This document shows, one piece after another, positions 9,101 to 16,831 of a stretch of 64,000 nucleotides of DNA (its first letter is position 1; each line of letters begins with the position of its first letter). The notes under the pieces are model-generated. The model searched no databases and had not been told where the DNA came from. It saw only the letters and a list, made by a program, of their open reading frames with translations. Location: NCBI RefSeq assembly GCF_030407165.1, contig NZ_CP129111.1, forward strand, positions 620,001-684,000, given 5' to 3'. The position numbers were made by a program, and so were the translations under genes. The stretch comes from Fontisubflavum oceani (GTDB lineage Bacteria; Pseudomonadota; Alphaproteobacteria; Rhodobacterales; Rhodobacteraceae).

Positions 9101-9997
9101 CTATTCGCCGCCACCCAGAGAGTGGACATAGACCGCGACCGAGCGGATCTCAGCCTCGGACAGACGCTCGGTCCAAGGGGGCATCACGCCGAAGCGGGAA
9201 AAGCGCACTGTGTGCTCAATCGCCTCTTCGGACCCGCCATAGAGCCAGATCGCATCGGTCAGGTTCGGCGCGCCGAGGAACCGGTCGCCCGAGCCGTCAT
9301 CCAGGTGACAGGCGGCGCAATTGTCGAGATAGACACTCTCGCCAGCCGCCGCCAAGGTCGCGTCCGCCTCTTGGTTGGAGATGTTGCGGACATATTGCAC
9401 GACGCTGGCAATCTCCTCATCGGTGAGGATCTCGTCAAAAGCGGTCATCTCAGAGTAGCGCGCGTCGAGATCATCCTCATTCCGAATCCCGTGGGACACG
9501 GTGTAGTGAATGTCTTCGATCGTGCCGCCCCAGAGCCAGTCATCGTCGAGCAGGTTCGGATAGCCCGAGGCTTGCACGCCCGCCGCACCCGAGCCGTGAC
9601 ACTGGGAACACCAGGTCGCAAAGGTCGCGGCCCCGCCTTGGATCGCATAGCTGTAGAGATCTGGGTTATCGGTAGCATTGATTGCCGCCAATTCGACCTC
9701 TTCGATCTGCGCCCGGATCGGAGCGTTCATGCTGTCGAACTCGGCAATATCCTCGGCCACATTGGCACGGGTCGAGTAGCCCAACAGCCCCGGCGTTGCA
9801 CTGTTGATCAGCGGCCACGCCGGATAGAGGATCGTGTAAAGCAATCCCCAGGCAATGGTGCCGTAGAAGGTCCAAAGCCACCAGCGTGGAAGCGGGTTGT
9901 TGAACTCCTTGATGCCGTCCCAGACATGGCCGGTGGTATCGGGGTCGCCCTCTTGCAGGATCTGCTCGTCGGGATGTTTGTTCTTGTCGTCGGTCAT
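9101..9997 (-). CDS. ccoP: cbb3 cytochrome c oxidase diheme subunit III
   Basis: CcoP passes electrons from cytochrome c to the oxidase on the periplasmic side. The 298-residue protein has an N-terminal membrane anchor (PRWWLWTFYGTIAWGLLYT) and two cytochrome c domains with heme motifs CSQCH and CAACH. The distal Met ligands lie in YSEMTAF and FGVMPPW. It starts inside the ccoQ stop (ATGA overlap) and is the last gene of the leftward ccoNOQP operon, followed by a strong terminator. Confidence 0.96.
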   Translation of the reverse strand: MTDDKNKHPDEQILQEGDPDTTGHVWDGIKEFNNPLPRWWLWTFYGTIAWGLLYTILYPAWPLINSATPGLLGYSTRANVAEDIAEFDSMNAPIRAQIEEVELAAINATDNPDLYSYAIQGGAATFATWCSQCHGSGAAGVQASGYPNLLDDDWLWGGTIEDIHYTVSHGIRNEDDLDARYSEMTAFDEILTDEEIASVVQYVRNISNQEADATLAAAGESVYLDNCAACHLDDGSGDRFLGAPNLTDAIWLYGGSEEAIEHTVRFSRFGVMPPWTERLSEAEIRSVAVYVHSLGGGE

Positions 9998-10206
9998 TGC
10001 CGCGCCTCCTTCAACTGGGCGGGAGCAGCGGTGTCATCCGCCGCCGGCTTGTCGTCATGCCGAAACGGGATATTGGCCGTGTCGCGATGCACTTTGCGGC
10101 TGCCGGGTCTGAGGGTGAATACGATCACCGCCAGGAACGCGATAAGCAGGAACATCAGGCCCCAGCTTCCGGCAAAGATCCGCATGATGGTGTAGGTGTC
10201 TTCCAT
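9994..10206 (-). CDS. ccoQ: cbb3 oxidase subunit IV CcoQ
   Basis: A 70-residue single-helix protein that stabilises the cbb3 complex. The N-terminus is MEDTYTIMRIFAGSWGLMFL, then a hydrophobic stretch, then the CcoQ-typical basic segment after the membrane (RPGSRKVHRDTANIPFR). It sits between ccoO and ccoP and overlaps the latter by four bases. Confidence 0.92.
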   Translation of the reverse strand: MEDTYTIMRIFAGSWGLMFLLIAFLAVIVFTLRPGSRKVHRDTANIPFRHDDKPAADDTAAPAQLKEARQ

Positions 10207-10218
10207 CTTCTTGCTCCT

Positions 10219-10950
10219 TTACCGGCTTTCCGCAGCTTCTTCGGGCGTGAAGGTCGAGAAATCGACCAGCGTGCCCAGCATCTGCAGATACGCGATGATC
10301 GCATCCATCTCGGTCACTTCCGGCTGCCCGTCAAAGTCACGCTGTTGCGCGCCAGGGTAGCGTTCCACGACACCGCTATCGCCGAAATCGGTCGCCTGTT
10401 CGATGAAATCGAGCTGAGCGTTTTCGATCATTTCGTCGGTGTAAGGCACGCCGACAAAGCGATGGGTTTCCATCAGATCCGCGATATAGGTCGGCTGCAG
10501 CACGTTATCGGAGAGGAAGCCATAAGGCGGCATCACCGATTCAGGCACAACCGATTGCGGATCGGTCATGTGGTCCACATGCCATTCATCCGAGTAGCGG
10601 CCACCGACCCGGGCCAGATCGGGCCCGGTCCGTTTCGAACCCCACTGGAACGGATGATCATACTGCGATTCCGCCGCCAGGCTGTAGTGGCCATAGCGCT
10701 CCACCTCGTCCCGCATTGGCCGGATCATCTGGGAGTGGCAGACATAGCAGCCCTCCCGGATATAGACTTCCCGGCCTGCCAACTCGAGCGGGGAGTAGGG
10801 GCGCATGCCCTCTACATCCTCAATCGTGTTTTCCAGGTAGAAGAGGGGCGCGATTTCCACGATCCCGCCGATGGTCACGACCAGAAAGCTGAGTGTCAGC
10901 AGAAGGGTCGCGTTGGTCTCGATCTTCTTATGTCCGTCGAGAGTTGCCAT
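10219..10950 (-). CDS. ccoO: cbb3 cytochrome c oxidase monoheme subunit II
   Basis: CcoO is the membrane-anchored monoheme cytochrome c of cbb3 oxidase. The 243-residue product has one N-terminal membrane segment and the heme site EGCYVCHSQMIRP, followed by the conserved SKRTGPDLARVGGRYSDEWH (here preceded by QWG) and DPQSVVPESVMPPY with the Met ligand. It begins 14 bases after ccoN, and ccoQ follows after a 12-base gap. Confidence 0.96.
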   Translation of the reverse strand: MATLDGHKKIETNATLLLTLSFLVVTIGGIVEIAPLFYLENTIEDVEGMRPYSPLELAGREVYIREGCYVCHSQMIRPMRDEVERYGHYSLAAESQYDHPFQWGSKRTGPDLARVGGRYSDEWHVDHMTDPQSVVPESVMPPYGFLSDNVLQPTYIADLMETHRFVGVPYTDEMIENAQLDFIEQATDFGDSGVVERYPGAQQRDFDGQPEVTEMDAIIAYLQMLGTLVDFSTFTPEEAAESR

Positions 10951-10964
10951 GTTTTCGACCCTCC

Positions 10965-12565
10965 TTATTCAGCAGGCGCTGCGGCAGGGGCGTCCGATTT
11001 CACGGTACCCTTCCTCACAGTCATCCAGAGGTTGTAGACCATGATCAGCGCACCGGAGAGGAACATCACCCCACCCAAGCCGCGGACCACATACATCGGG
11101 AACTTGGCAGCCACCGTGTCGGCGAAGGAGTTCACCAGGAAGCCCTGCGCATCCACTTCACGCCACATCAAGCCTTCCATGATCCCGGTCACCCACATCG
11201 ACGACGCGTAGAGCACGATGCCGATCGTGGCGAGCCAGTAGTGCCAGCTGACCAGGCGCAGGCTGTAGAGAGCCTGGCGGTTCCAGAGTTTCGGGAAGAG
11301 ATAGTAGAGCATCCCGAAGGTGATCATACCGTTCCAGCCAAGCGCGCCGGAGTGCACGTGACCGATCGTCCAGTCGGTGTAGTGGCTGAGCGAGTTGACC
11401 GCACGGATCGACATCATCGGACCTTCGAAGGTCGACATGCCGTAGAAGGCCACCGAGGTCACCATCATCCGCAAGATCGGGTCGGTCCGGAGCTTGTCCC
11501 AAGCGCCCGAGAGCGTCATCAGACCGTTGATCATACCACCCCAGGAGGGCATCCACAGGATCACCGAGAACACCATGCCGAGGGTCGAGGCCCAATCCGG
11601 CAGCGCGGTGTAATGCAGGTGGTGCGGACCGGCCCAGATATACAAGAAGATCAGGGCCCAGAAGTGGATGATCGAAAGCTTGTAGGAGTAGACCGGGCGT
11701 TCGGCCTGCTTCGGGATGAAGTAGTACATCATCCCCAGGAAGCCGGCGGTCAGGAAGAAGCCCACCGCGTTATGGCCGTACCACCACTGTGTCATCGCGC
11801 TCTGTACGCCCGACATGACGTGAACCGAGCGCGAGCCGAAGATGGAGACCGGCACAACCAGGTTGTTAACCACATGCAACATCGCCACCGTGACGATGAA
11901 GCTGAGCAAGAACCAGTTAGCGACGTAGATATGCGGCTCTTTCCGCTTCAAAAGGGTGCCAACGAAGACCAGGAGGAAGGCCACCCAAACGATCGTGAGC
12001 CAGAGATCCACATACCATTCGGGTTCGGCGTATTCCATGCTTTGGGTCGAGCCCAAGACATAGCCAGATGCCGCCAGAACGATGAAGAACTGGTAGCCCC
12101 AGAAGACGAACCAGGTCAGACCGCCGCCCCACATCCGGGCCGCCGAAGTCCGCTGCACGATGTAGAAAGACGCGGCCAGAAGCGCGTTACCGCCAAAGGC
12201 GAAGATCACCGCAGATGTATGCAGAGGACGGAGCCGACCGAAGTTCAGATACCCGTCCGCCCAATCGAAATTGAGCTGCGGATAAGCCAGCTGGAAGGCG
12301 ATGACCACGCCCACGAGAAAGCCCACAACCCCCAGAAGGCGGTGGCAATCGCGGCGGCACGCACGGGCCCGTCCATATATTCATGTGTCGGAACCGGTAC
12401 CGCCGGTTCACCAGTGCGACGGAGTTGCCAGATAAACAGGCCACCCGCCGTGATCATCACCAGGATCATATGGATCATATAAACCATATCCCGGGCGTAA
12501 TTGGCTGCGATGGCTGCACAAAGCACCACCAAGCCAAGGATCAGCAGCTTTACATAATCAAGCAT
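10965..12565 (-). CDS. ccoN: cbb3 cytochrome c oxidase catalytic subunit I (frameshifted)
   Basis: CcoN carries heme b, the high-spin heme and CuB, and reduces O2 to water while pumping protons. Visible are the heme-ligand region LHTSAVIFAFGGNA, the CuB-site motif HHLHYTALPDW and DWTIGHVHSGALGWNG, within about 12 membrane helices. The start MLDYVKLLIL at 12565 has AAGGGA upstream. The frame breaks at 12329-12333, a run of five C on the + strand. Six C would restore AFWGVVGFLVGVV and one continuous protein of about 533 residues. Because every other cco gene is intact, I read this as a sequence error rather than a dead oxidase. A FNR box lies about 100 bases upstream. Confidence 0.94.
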
Positions 12566-12662
12566 AGATCGTCCCTTCGTCATTCCCCGGTTCCGACTCG
12601 AGTCGAGCCGTCCGGAGCTGTTCCATCTGACCCCACATCGCGCAGGACAGGGGGTTATGGCC

Positions 12663-12676
12663 TTGATCCATGTCAA
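12663..12676 (-). promoter_or_regulatory. FNR box of the ccoNOQP promoter
   Basis: TTGAT-CCAT-GTCAA fits the FNR consensus with one deviation. It lies 98 bases upstream of ccoN. The centre-to-start distance of 41.5 would give a start near 12628; the -10 there is weak. This is the nearer of two boxes in the ccoN-usp divergent region to ccoN. Confidence 0.75.
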
Positions 12677-12694
12677 ACCCCGGCCCCAATTGTC

Positions 12695-12708
12695 TTGACG
12701 CAGGTCAA
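12695..12708 (+). promoter_or_regulatory. FNR box of the universal stress protein promoter
   Basis: TTGAC-GCAG-GTCAA is a near-perfect palindromic FNR site 60 bases upstream of the usp start. The expected -10 region (12731-12736) reads TAATCC, giving a start close to 12743. With the ccoN box, the shared intergenic region holds one site per direction. Confidence 0.75.
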
Positions 12709-12767
12709 GGTGCGACGTCCCGCCCCGGTCTAATCCTGAGAAAAGCTTGCAACCGAGGAGGTTTGAT

Positions 12768-13610
12768 ATGGCCTATAAGAGCATTCTGACAATTCTCACC
12801 GATCCGGCAGAGGTCGGCCCCGTACTAGAGGCTGCTCTGCCCTTCGCCCGTTCCGAAGGCGCGCATCTTGATGTGCTTTGCCTCGGGATCGACCGCACAC
12901 AGACCGGGTATTATTTTGCTGGCGCGACGGCGCTGATGCATGAAGAGACCCTCGCTCAAGCGCAAGCCCTGGCCAGCGAGATCGAAGCTGCCGCCCGCGC
13001 CCGCTTGGAGAAGACGGAAATCTCATGGGGGATCGAAGCTCTGGTCACGCAGACGGCCAGCGTGGCCGGAATCGTCGCCCGCCGGGCTCGGTTCGCTGAC
13101 ATGGTTATGTTGCCGAAGCCGTATGGTGAGGGGCAGACCTCTGACGCGCCGGTTGTGGTCGAAGCGGCGATGTTCCAAGGCCAAGCGACCGCCGTGGTTC
13201 TGCCCGGCGGCGACAAGCCGGTCACGGCGACGCCGGAACGGGTTGTCATCGCCTGGAATGAATCGGCTGAGGCCCTCTCGGCGGTTCGCGCGGCATTGCC
13301 GATCCTGAAAACCGCGAAACTGGTCAATATCCTGATCATCGACCCACAACGCCACGCGGCGGAGGTTGCCGATCCGGGTGCTGAGCTCTGCCAGATGCTC
13401 AACCGGCATGGGTGCCAAGTGGAAGTCTCAATCGTGGCGCAAACGCTGCCGCGGGTCTCGGATGTGATCAACCGACATGTTCAGGATCAAAACGCCGATT
13501 TCCTGGTGATGGGCGCCTATGGCCATTCCCGCTTCCGCGAAGCGATTTTGGGCGGGGCGACACGGAACCTGCTGGAGAATGCCATCGTGCCGGTCTTGAT
13601 GGCGCACTAA
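12768..13610 (+). CDS. Universal stress protein, tandem UspA domains
   Basis: A cytoplasmic 280-residue protein with two Usp folds. The first (MAYKSILTILTDPAEV) lacks a clear nucleotide motif. The second ends in GAYGHSRFREAILGGATRNL, the G-2x-G-9x-G-[ST] ATP-binding signature. The ATG at 12768 is preferred over an in-frame start 21 bases earlier because GAGGAGG lies just upstream. Divergent from ccoN with its own FNR box, it probably helps survival during oxygen limitation. A usp gene at this place is known in other Rhodobacterales. Partner proteins cannot be read from sequence. Confidence 0.88.
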   Translation: MAYKSILTILTDPAEVGPVLEAALPFARSEGAHLDVLCLGIDRTQTGYYFAGATALMHEETLAQAQALASEIEAAARARLEKTEISWGIEALVTQTASVAGIVARRARFADMVMLPKPYGEGQTSDAPVVVEAAMFQGQATAVVLPGGDKPVTATPERVVIAWNESAEALSAVRAALPILKTAKLVNILIIDPQRHAAEVADPGAELCQMLNRHGCQVEVSIVAQTLPRVSDVINRHVQDQNADFLVMGAYGHSRFREAILGGATRNLLENAIVPVLMAH

Positions 13611-13632
13611 GCGGCTTCGGCTCAATAGCCTG

Positions 13633-13660
13633 AACGCCCCTCTTTGTCGGCAGGGGCGTT
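13633..13660 (+). terminator. Hairpin terminator after usp
   Basis: AACGCCCCT (13633-13641) pairs perfectly with AGGGGCGTT (13652-13660) across a 10-base loop, 22 bases after the usp stop. The U-tract is poor. Confidence 0.55.
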
Positions 13661-13683
13661 CGAACATTTCATTCTCGTTTCGC

Positions 13684-13710
13684 TGAGGGCCTGCGTGGAG
13701 CCCTCATTTT
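13684..13710 (+). terminator. Second hairpin terminator in the usp-yiiM gap
   Basis: TGAGGGC (13684-13690) pairs with GCCCTCA (13700-13706), followed by TTTT. It may act as a back-up terminator for usp. A competing pair GCGTGGA/TCCACGC overlaps it (13693-13699 with 13710-13716). Confidence 0.5.
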
Positions 13711-13798
13711 CCACGCCTCATGGGTGCCTAAATAGATATCGCAACCTTCGAGAGAAGGACTGGGGCTTGTCTTGGGGTGGCCAAGCGTTTTCGTCGCA

Positions 13799-14488
13799 TT
13801 AGCCGTTGAGGCGTTTGGAGGTGTCTTCGCCTCGGTCGCCCGCTGCCATCTTGGCAAAAGCGCTCCGCCAGCCCTCTGCCAATTCCGGCATATGCGCCAG
13901 GACCTCTGCATCCTGTGGCGAGACACGCCGCGTCAGGCGACCCAGCGTGACGCGTTTGACCGACCACCTTGGGTGCAGCCGTTCCAAAAGGCGCACCTCA
14001 TCGCCCACCCCGGCGGTGCCGTTCTCCAGAACGCGATAGTACCAGCCCGTTCGCCCGCTTTTCGTGAAGAGCGCCGCCATGCGGGGATTAGTCGTGTGTT
14101 CCGCGACCTTCCAGCACGGCTGCCGCCCTTGGCTGATCTGGACGGTGGCCATACCCAATTTCAGGATATCTCCGATGCACACCGTTTCTTCGGTCATACC
14201 GCATGTCGAGATATTCTCGCCAAAAGCAGCAGGTCGTGTTCCCTCGGGGATCGCCCCTTCCGCGATCCAATCTGGATAGTGATCCGCTGCATAGTGATGG
14301 ATGGCTTTGTCCCGCCCGCCGTGATGCACAAGATCGGCTTGGGCATCCTCGACAAATCCGTTTTCCTCGATGACACGCCGACCGGTTACCGCTGTTTTCC
14401 CAATAGCGGAAGGGTCGCGCCCCTCCCAACGGTTCTCGACTCTGCCGAAGAAGAGACCGTCTATTCGCGTGGTGAGATCATGTGCCAT
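13799..14488 (-). CDS. MOSC-domain protein, YiiM-like
   Basis: A 229-residue soluble MOSC protein. The family handles molybdenum cofactor, and the E. coli relative YiiM reduces N-hydroxylated purines such as 6-hydroxylaminopurine. Supporting blocks are HHGGRDKAIHHYAADHYP, FGENISTCGMTEETVCIGD and SQGRQPCWKVAEHT, the last containing the conserved cysteine thought to bind the cofactor. A YiiM-type C-terminal helical region follows (TLGRLTRRVSPQDAEVLAHM). It reads toward the usp terminators and is separate from fnrL by about 150 bases. Substrate is inferred from family only. Confidence 0.82.
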   Translation of the reverse strand: MAHDLTTRIDGLFFGRVENRWEGRDPSAIGKTAVTGRRVIEENGFVEDAQADLVHHGGRDKAIHHYAADHYPDWIAEGAIPEGTRPAAFGENISTCGMTEETVCIGDILKLGMATVQISQGRQPCWKVAEHTTNPRMAALFTKSGRTGWYYRVLENGTAGVGDEVRLLERLHPRWSVKRVTLGRLTRRVSPQDAEVLAHMPELAEGWRSAFAKMAAGDRGEDTSKRLNG

Positions 14489-14642
14489 TGCGCCAACGCT
14501 CCTGAATGGGATTGAGCCGTTCCGCTGTTATTCATGCGCCGCGAAGCGCACTCAATCATGAAACCGATTGGGTCTGAAGGTTCGGCCTGCCCGCAATGCG
14601 GCTACCTGATGAATCCAAGCTTGTTTGGAGAGGCAAAAGCCG

Positions 14643-15389
14643 TCAGGCCAGCATCCCGCCATCAGCATCGTCGCCGGTTTCGTCCAGGAGGAGATCGAAA
14701 TCGGGGATCGTGATGTGGCGTTTGCCTTCCAGGCGGATCACCTCGTCGCGCTTCAGCGCTGACATCTGGCGACTCACGGTTTCTAGCGTCAGGCCCAAGT
14801 AATCAGCCATCGCTTCGCGGGTGAGCGGCAGATCGAACGACACTTCGCCGGTCGATGGCAAATCCTTCAGGCTCGCATCGCGCCGCGCGATGATGCTCAA
14901 AAGGCTAGCGATCTTCTCCCGCGCGGTCTTCCGGCCCAGAAGCAGCATCCATTCCCGCGCCGCATCCAGTTCGTCCAGCGTCATCTCGAGAAGCCGCTGG
15001 CTGATATGCGGCGTATCGGCGATCAACTGCTGAAACGGGGTCCGGCGGAAGCAGCACATCAGCACATCGGTCGAGGCCACGACGTCATAAGGGGCCGTGT
15101 CGCGATTCGGGCGGCCGAGGAAATCACTGGGCAACAAAAGCCCCACCATCTGGCGACGCCCGTCTTCCATCGTTTGGGTCAGCGAGGCCACCCCTTCGAC
15201 CACCGACGCCACGAAATCCATCTTGTCACCCGCCCAGACAATCGTCTGACCAGCTTCGTACTTCCGATAGTATTTTATGGACTCCAGATGATCCAACTCA
15301 TCGGTTTCGCAGCGCGCGCAAACGGCCCGATGACGGATCGGGCAGTCGGCGCAATCTTGTTGTGGCAGGGCGAGCTGGCGATTGGTCAT
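14643..15389 (-). CDS. fnrL: Oxygen-sensing transcription factor FnrL
   Basis: A CRP/FNR-family regulator (248 residues) that binds an oxygen-labile 4Fe-4S cluster and, when anaerobic, activates cco, hem and related genes. The N-terminus has clustered cysteines (DCADCPIRHRAVCARC), with a further Cys pair at VLMCCFRR inside the sensor domain. The DNA-binding helix-turn-helix is LTREAMADYLGLTLETVSRQ, with the E-x2-SR residues that recognise TTGAT half-sites. I chose the ATG at 15389 over a GTG nine bases upstream because GGTGAT precedes it. The gene is divergent from hemN with a FNR box between them, suggesting autoregulation. Confidence 0.95.
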   Translation of the reverse strand: MTNRQLALPQQDCADCPIRHRAVCARCETDELDHLESIKYYRKYEAGQTIVWAGDKMDFVASVVEGVASLTQTMEDGRRQMVGLLLPSDFLGRPNRDTAPYDVVASTDVLMCCFRRTPFQQLIADTPHISQRLLEMTLDELDAAREWMLLLGRKTAREKIASLLSIIARRDASLKDLPSTGEVSFDLPLTREAMADYLGLTLETVSRQMSALKRDEVIRLEGKRHITIPDFDLLLDETGDDADGGMLA

Positions 15390-15424
15390 TTCTATCACCG
15401 GAATAGGAGTGGCTTGACCCCGCT

Positions 15425-15438
15425 TTGATCTCGATCAA
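15425..15438. promoter_or_regulatory. FNR box between fnrL and hemN
   Basis: TTGAT-CTCG-ATCAA is a perfect consensus FNR palindrome. It lies 36 bases from the fnrL start and 36 bases from the hemN ATG at 15474, so it can serve both. The 41.5-base activating spacing would start hemN mRNA almost at its ATG, with TGTATA at 15465-15470 as -10. Confidence 0.85.
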
Positions 15439-15473
15439 TTACAGGGGTGCTTACAACTCTTAGGTGTATAGCA

Positions 15474-16829
15474 ATGGAGCATATGACGCAACTTCGCCGC
15501 CTGGGTCTGTTTGACTCAAAAGTGCCACGTTATACGAGTTACCCTCCGGCCACGAAGTTCTCGAACGACGTGTCTGCAAGGGATTTCGTAGACTGGATTG
15601 GTGCAATTCCGCCGGGATCGAAGATTTCGGCCTATGTGCATGTGCCGTTCTGCCGCAGGTTGTGTTGGTTCTGTGCGTGCCGGACTCAAGGGGTCCGGTC
15701 CGACGAACCGGTGATCGCCTATCTCGAATCGGTCAAATCGGAGATTGCGCTGCTGCGGGAGGTTCTGCCCGAGGGGGTGGAACTGGCCCGATTGCATTAC
15801 GGCGGGGGCACCCCAACGCTGATGTCGCCGGCCATGCTGACGGACTTGACCGACGCGTTGACAGATGTCCTGCCGCTCGCCGATGGCGCGGAGTTCTCGG
15901 TTGAGATCGACCCCAATGAAATCGACGCGGCTCGGCTTGATGCACTTGCTGCTGCGGGGATGAATCGCGCCTCCATCGGGGTGCAGGATTTCAACAACGA
16001 CATCCAACAGATTATCGGTCGCATTCAGAGCTATGATGTGACCCGCGATGCCGTGGAAATGCTGCGTGCGCGCGGCATCACCTCGCTCAATGCCGACATT
16101 CTTTTTGGCCTGCCCGACCAGAGTCAGGCCCGAATTTCCGAGACAGTTCAAATGCTTCTGTCTTTGGTTCCGGATCGCGTCGCGCTTTACGGCTATGCCC
16201 ATGTGCCCTGGATGGCGAAACGCCAGGCGATGATCCCGACGGACACCCTGCCCTCGCCCGAGGAACGCCTTTCGCTCTTCGATACGGCGCGGCGACTCTT
16301 TATGTGGGATGGCTATGCCGAGATCGGGATCGACCATTTTGCCCGGCCCGGCGACGGGCTGGAAGTGGCCGCGCGTCAAGGGCGCTTGCGGCGGAATTTC
16401 CAGGGCTACACGGATGACACCTGCGATGTCTTGTTGGGCCTCGGCGCGTCCTCGATCTCGCGCTTCCCGCAAGGGTTTGCGCAGAACGACGCTGGCACCG
16501 CCGCCTATCAAAAAGCAGTACGTGCCGGTGAAATGGCGACCGGGCGCGGGCACGCGTTTAAGGGCGACGATATCCTGCGCGCGCGGATGATCGAGATGCT
16601 GATGTGCGATTTCCGAATCGACAGCGCAGAAATCAAAAACAACTTTGGGTTGAGCAGCGCGGAGCTGGATTCGATCTATGCCGGAGCGGTCAAAGCCTTC
16701 CCCGGCGTGGTGCGCCAAGACGCGACAGGTTTCTCGATTTTGCCCGAAGCCCGCCCCCTGACACGAATGATCGCGCGGGCATTTGACGCATACGAAATGC
16801 GCGCTGACGGGCACTCTTCGGCGATCTGA
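15474..16829 (+). CDS. hemN: Oxygen-independent coproporphyrinogen III oxidase
   Basis: Radical-SAM enzyme (451 residues) that makes protoporphyrinogen IX without oxygen. The cluster motif C-x3-C-x2-C lies in PFCRRLCWFCACRTQG, preceded by YVHVPFC; the SAM-binding LHYGGGTPTLM follows, then SVEIDPNE, ASIGVQDFN and the HemN C-terminal domain. The ATG at 15474 gives the family-typical length. Another ATG at 15483 with GGAG upstream is possible, and because the FNR-driven transcript would begin about 15473, translation might be leaderless. Complements hemF elsewhere in the window. Confidence 0.94.
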   Translation: MEHMTQLRRLGLFDSKVPRYTSYPPATKFSNDVSARDFVDWIGAIPPGSKISAYVHVPFCRRLCWFCACRTQGVRSDEPVIAYLESVKSEIALLREVLPEGVELARLHYGGGTPTLMSPAMLTDLTDALTDVLPLADGAEFSVEIDPNEIDAARLDALAAAGMNRASIGVQDFNNDIQQIIGRIQSYDVTRDAVEMLRARGITSLNADILFGLPDQSQARISETVQMLLSLVPDRVALYGYAHVPWMAKRQAMIPTDTLPSPEERLSLFDTARRLFMWDGYAEIGIDHFARPGDGLEVAARQGRLRRNFQGYTDDTCDVLLGLGASSISRFPQGFAQNDAGTAAYQKAVRAGEMATGRGHAFKGDDILRARMIEMLMCDFRIDSAEIKNNFGLSSAELDSIYAGAVKAFPGVVRQDATGFSILPEARPLTRMIARAFDAYEMRADGHSSAI

Positions 16830-16831
16830 TT

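Noticed and set aside
8882..12482. Long rightward open frames opposite ccoP and ccoN (about 437 and 529 codons)
   Set aside because: Their translations are rich in His, Arg, Asp and Gly with no domain, and they exactly mirror strongly conserved genes. They are shadows of high-GC coding.
15516..16814. 432-codon frame opposite hemN
   Set aside because: Antisense to a gene with an intact radical-SAM motif; no domain in the reverse frame.
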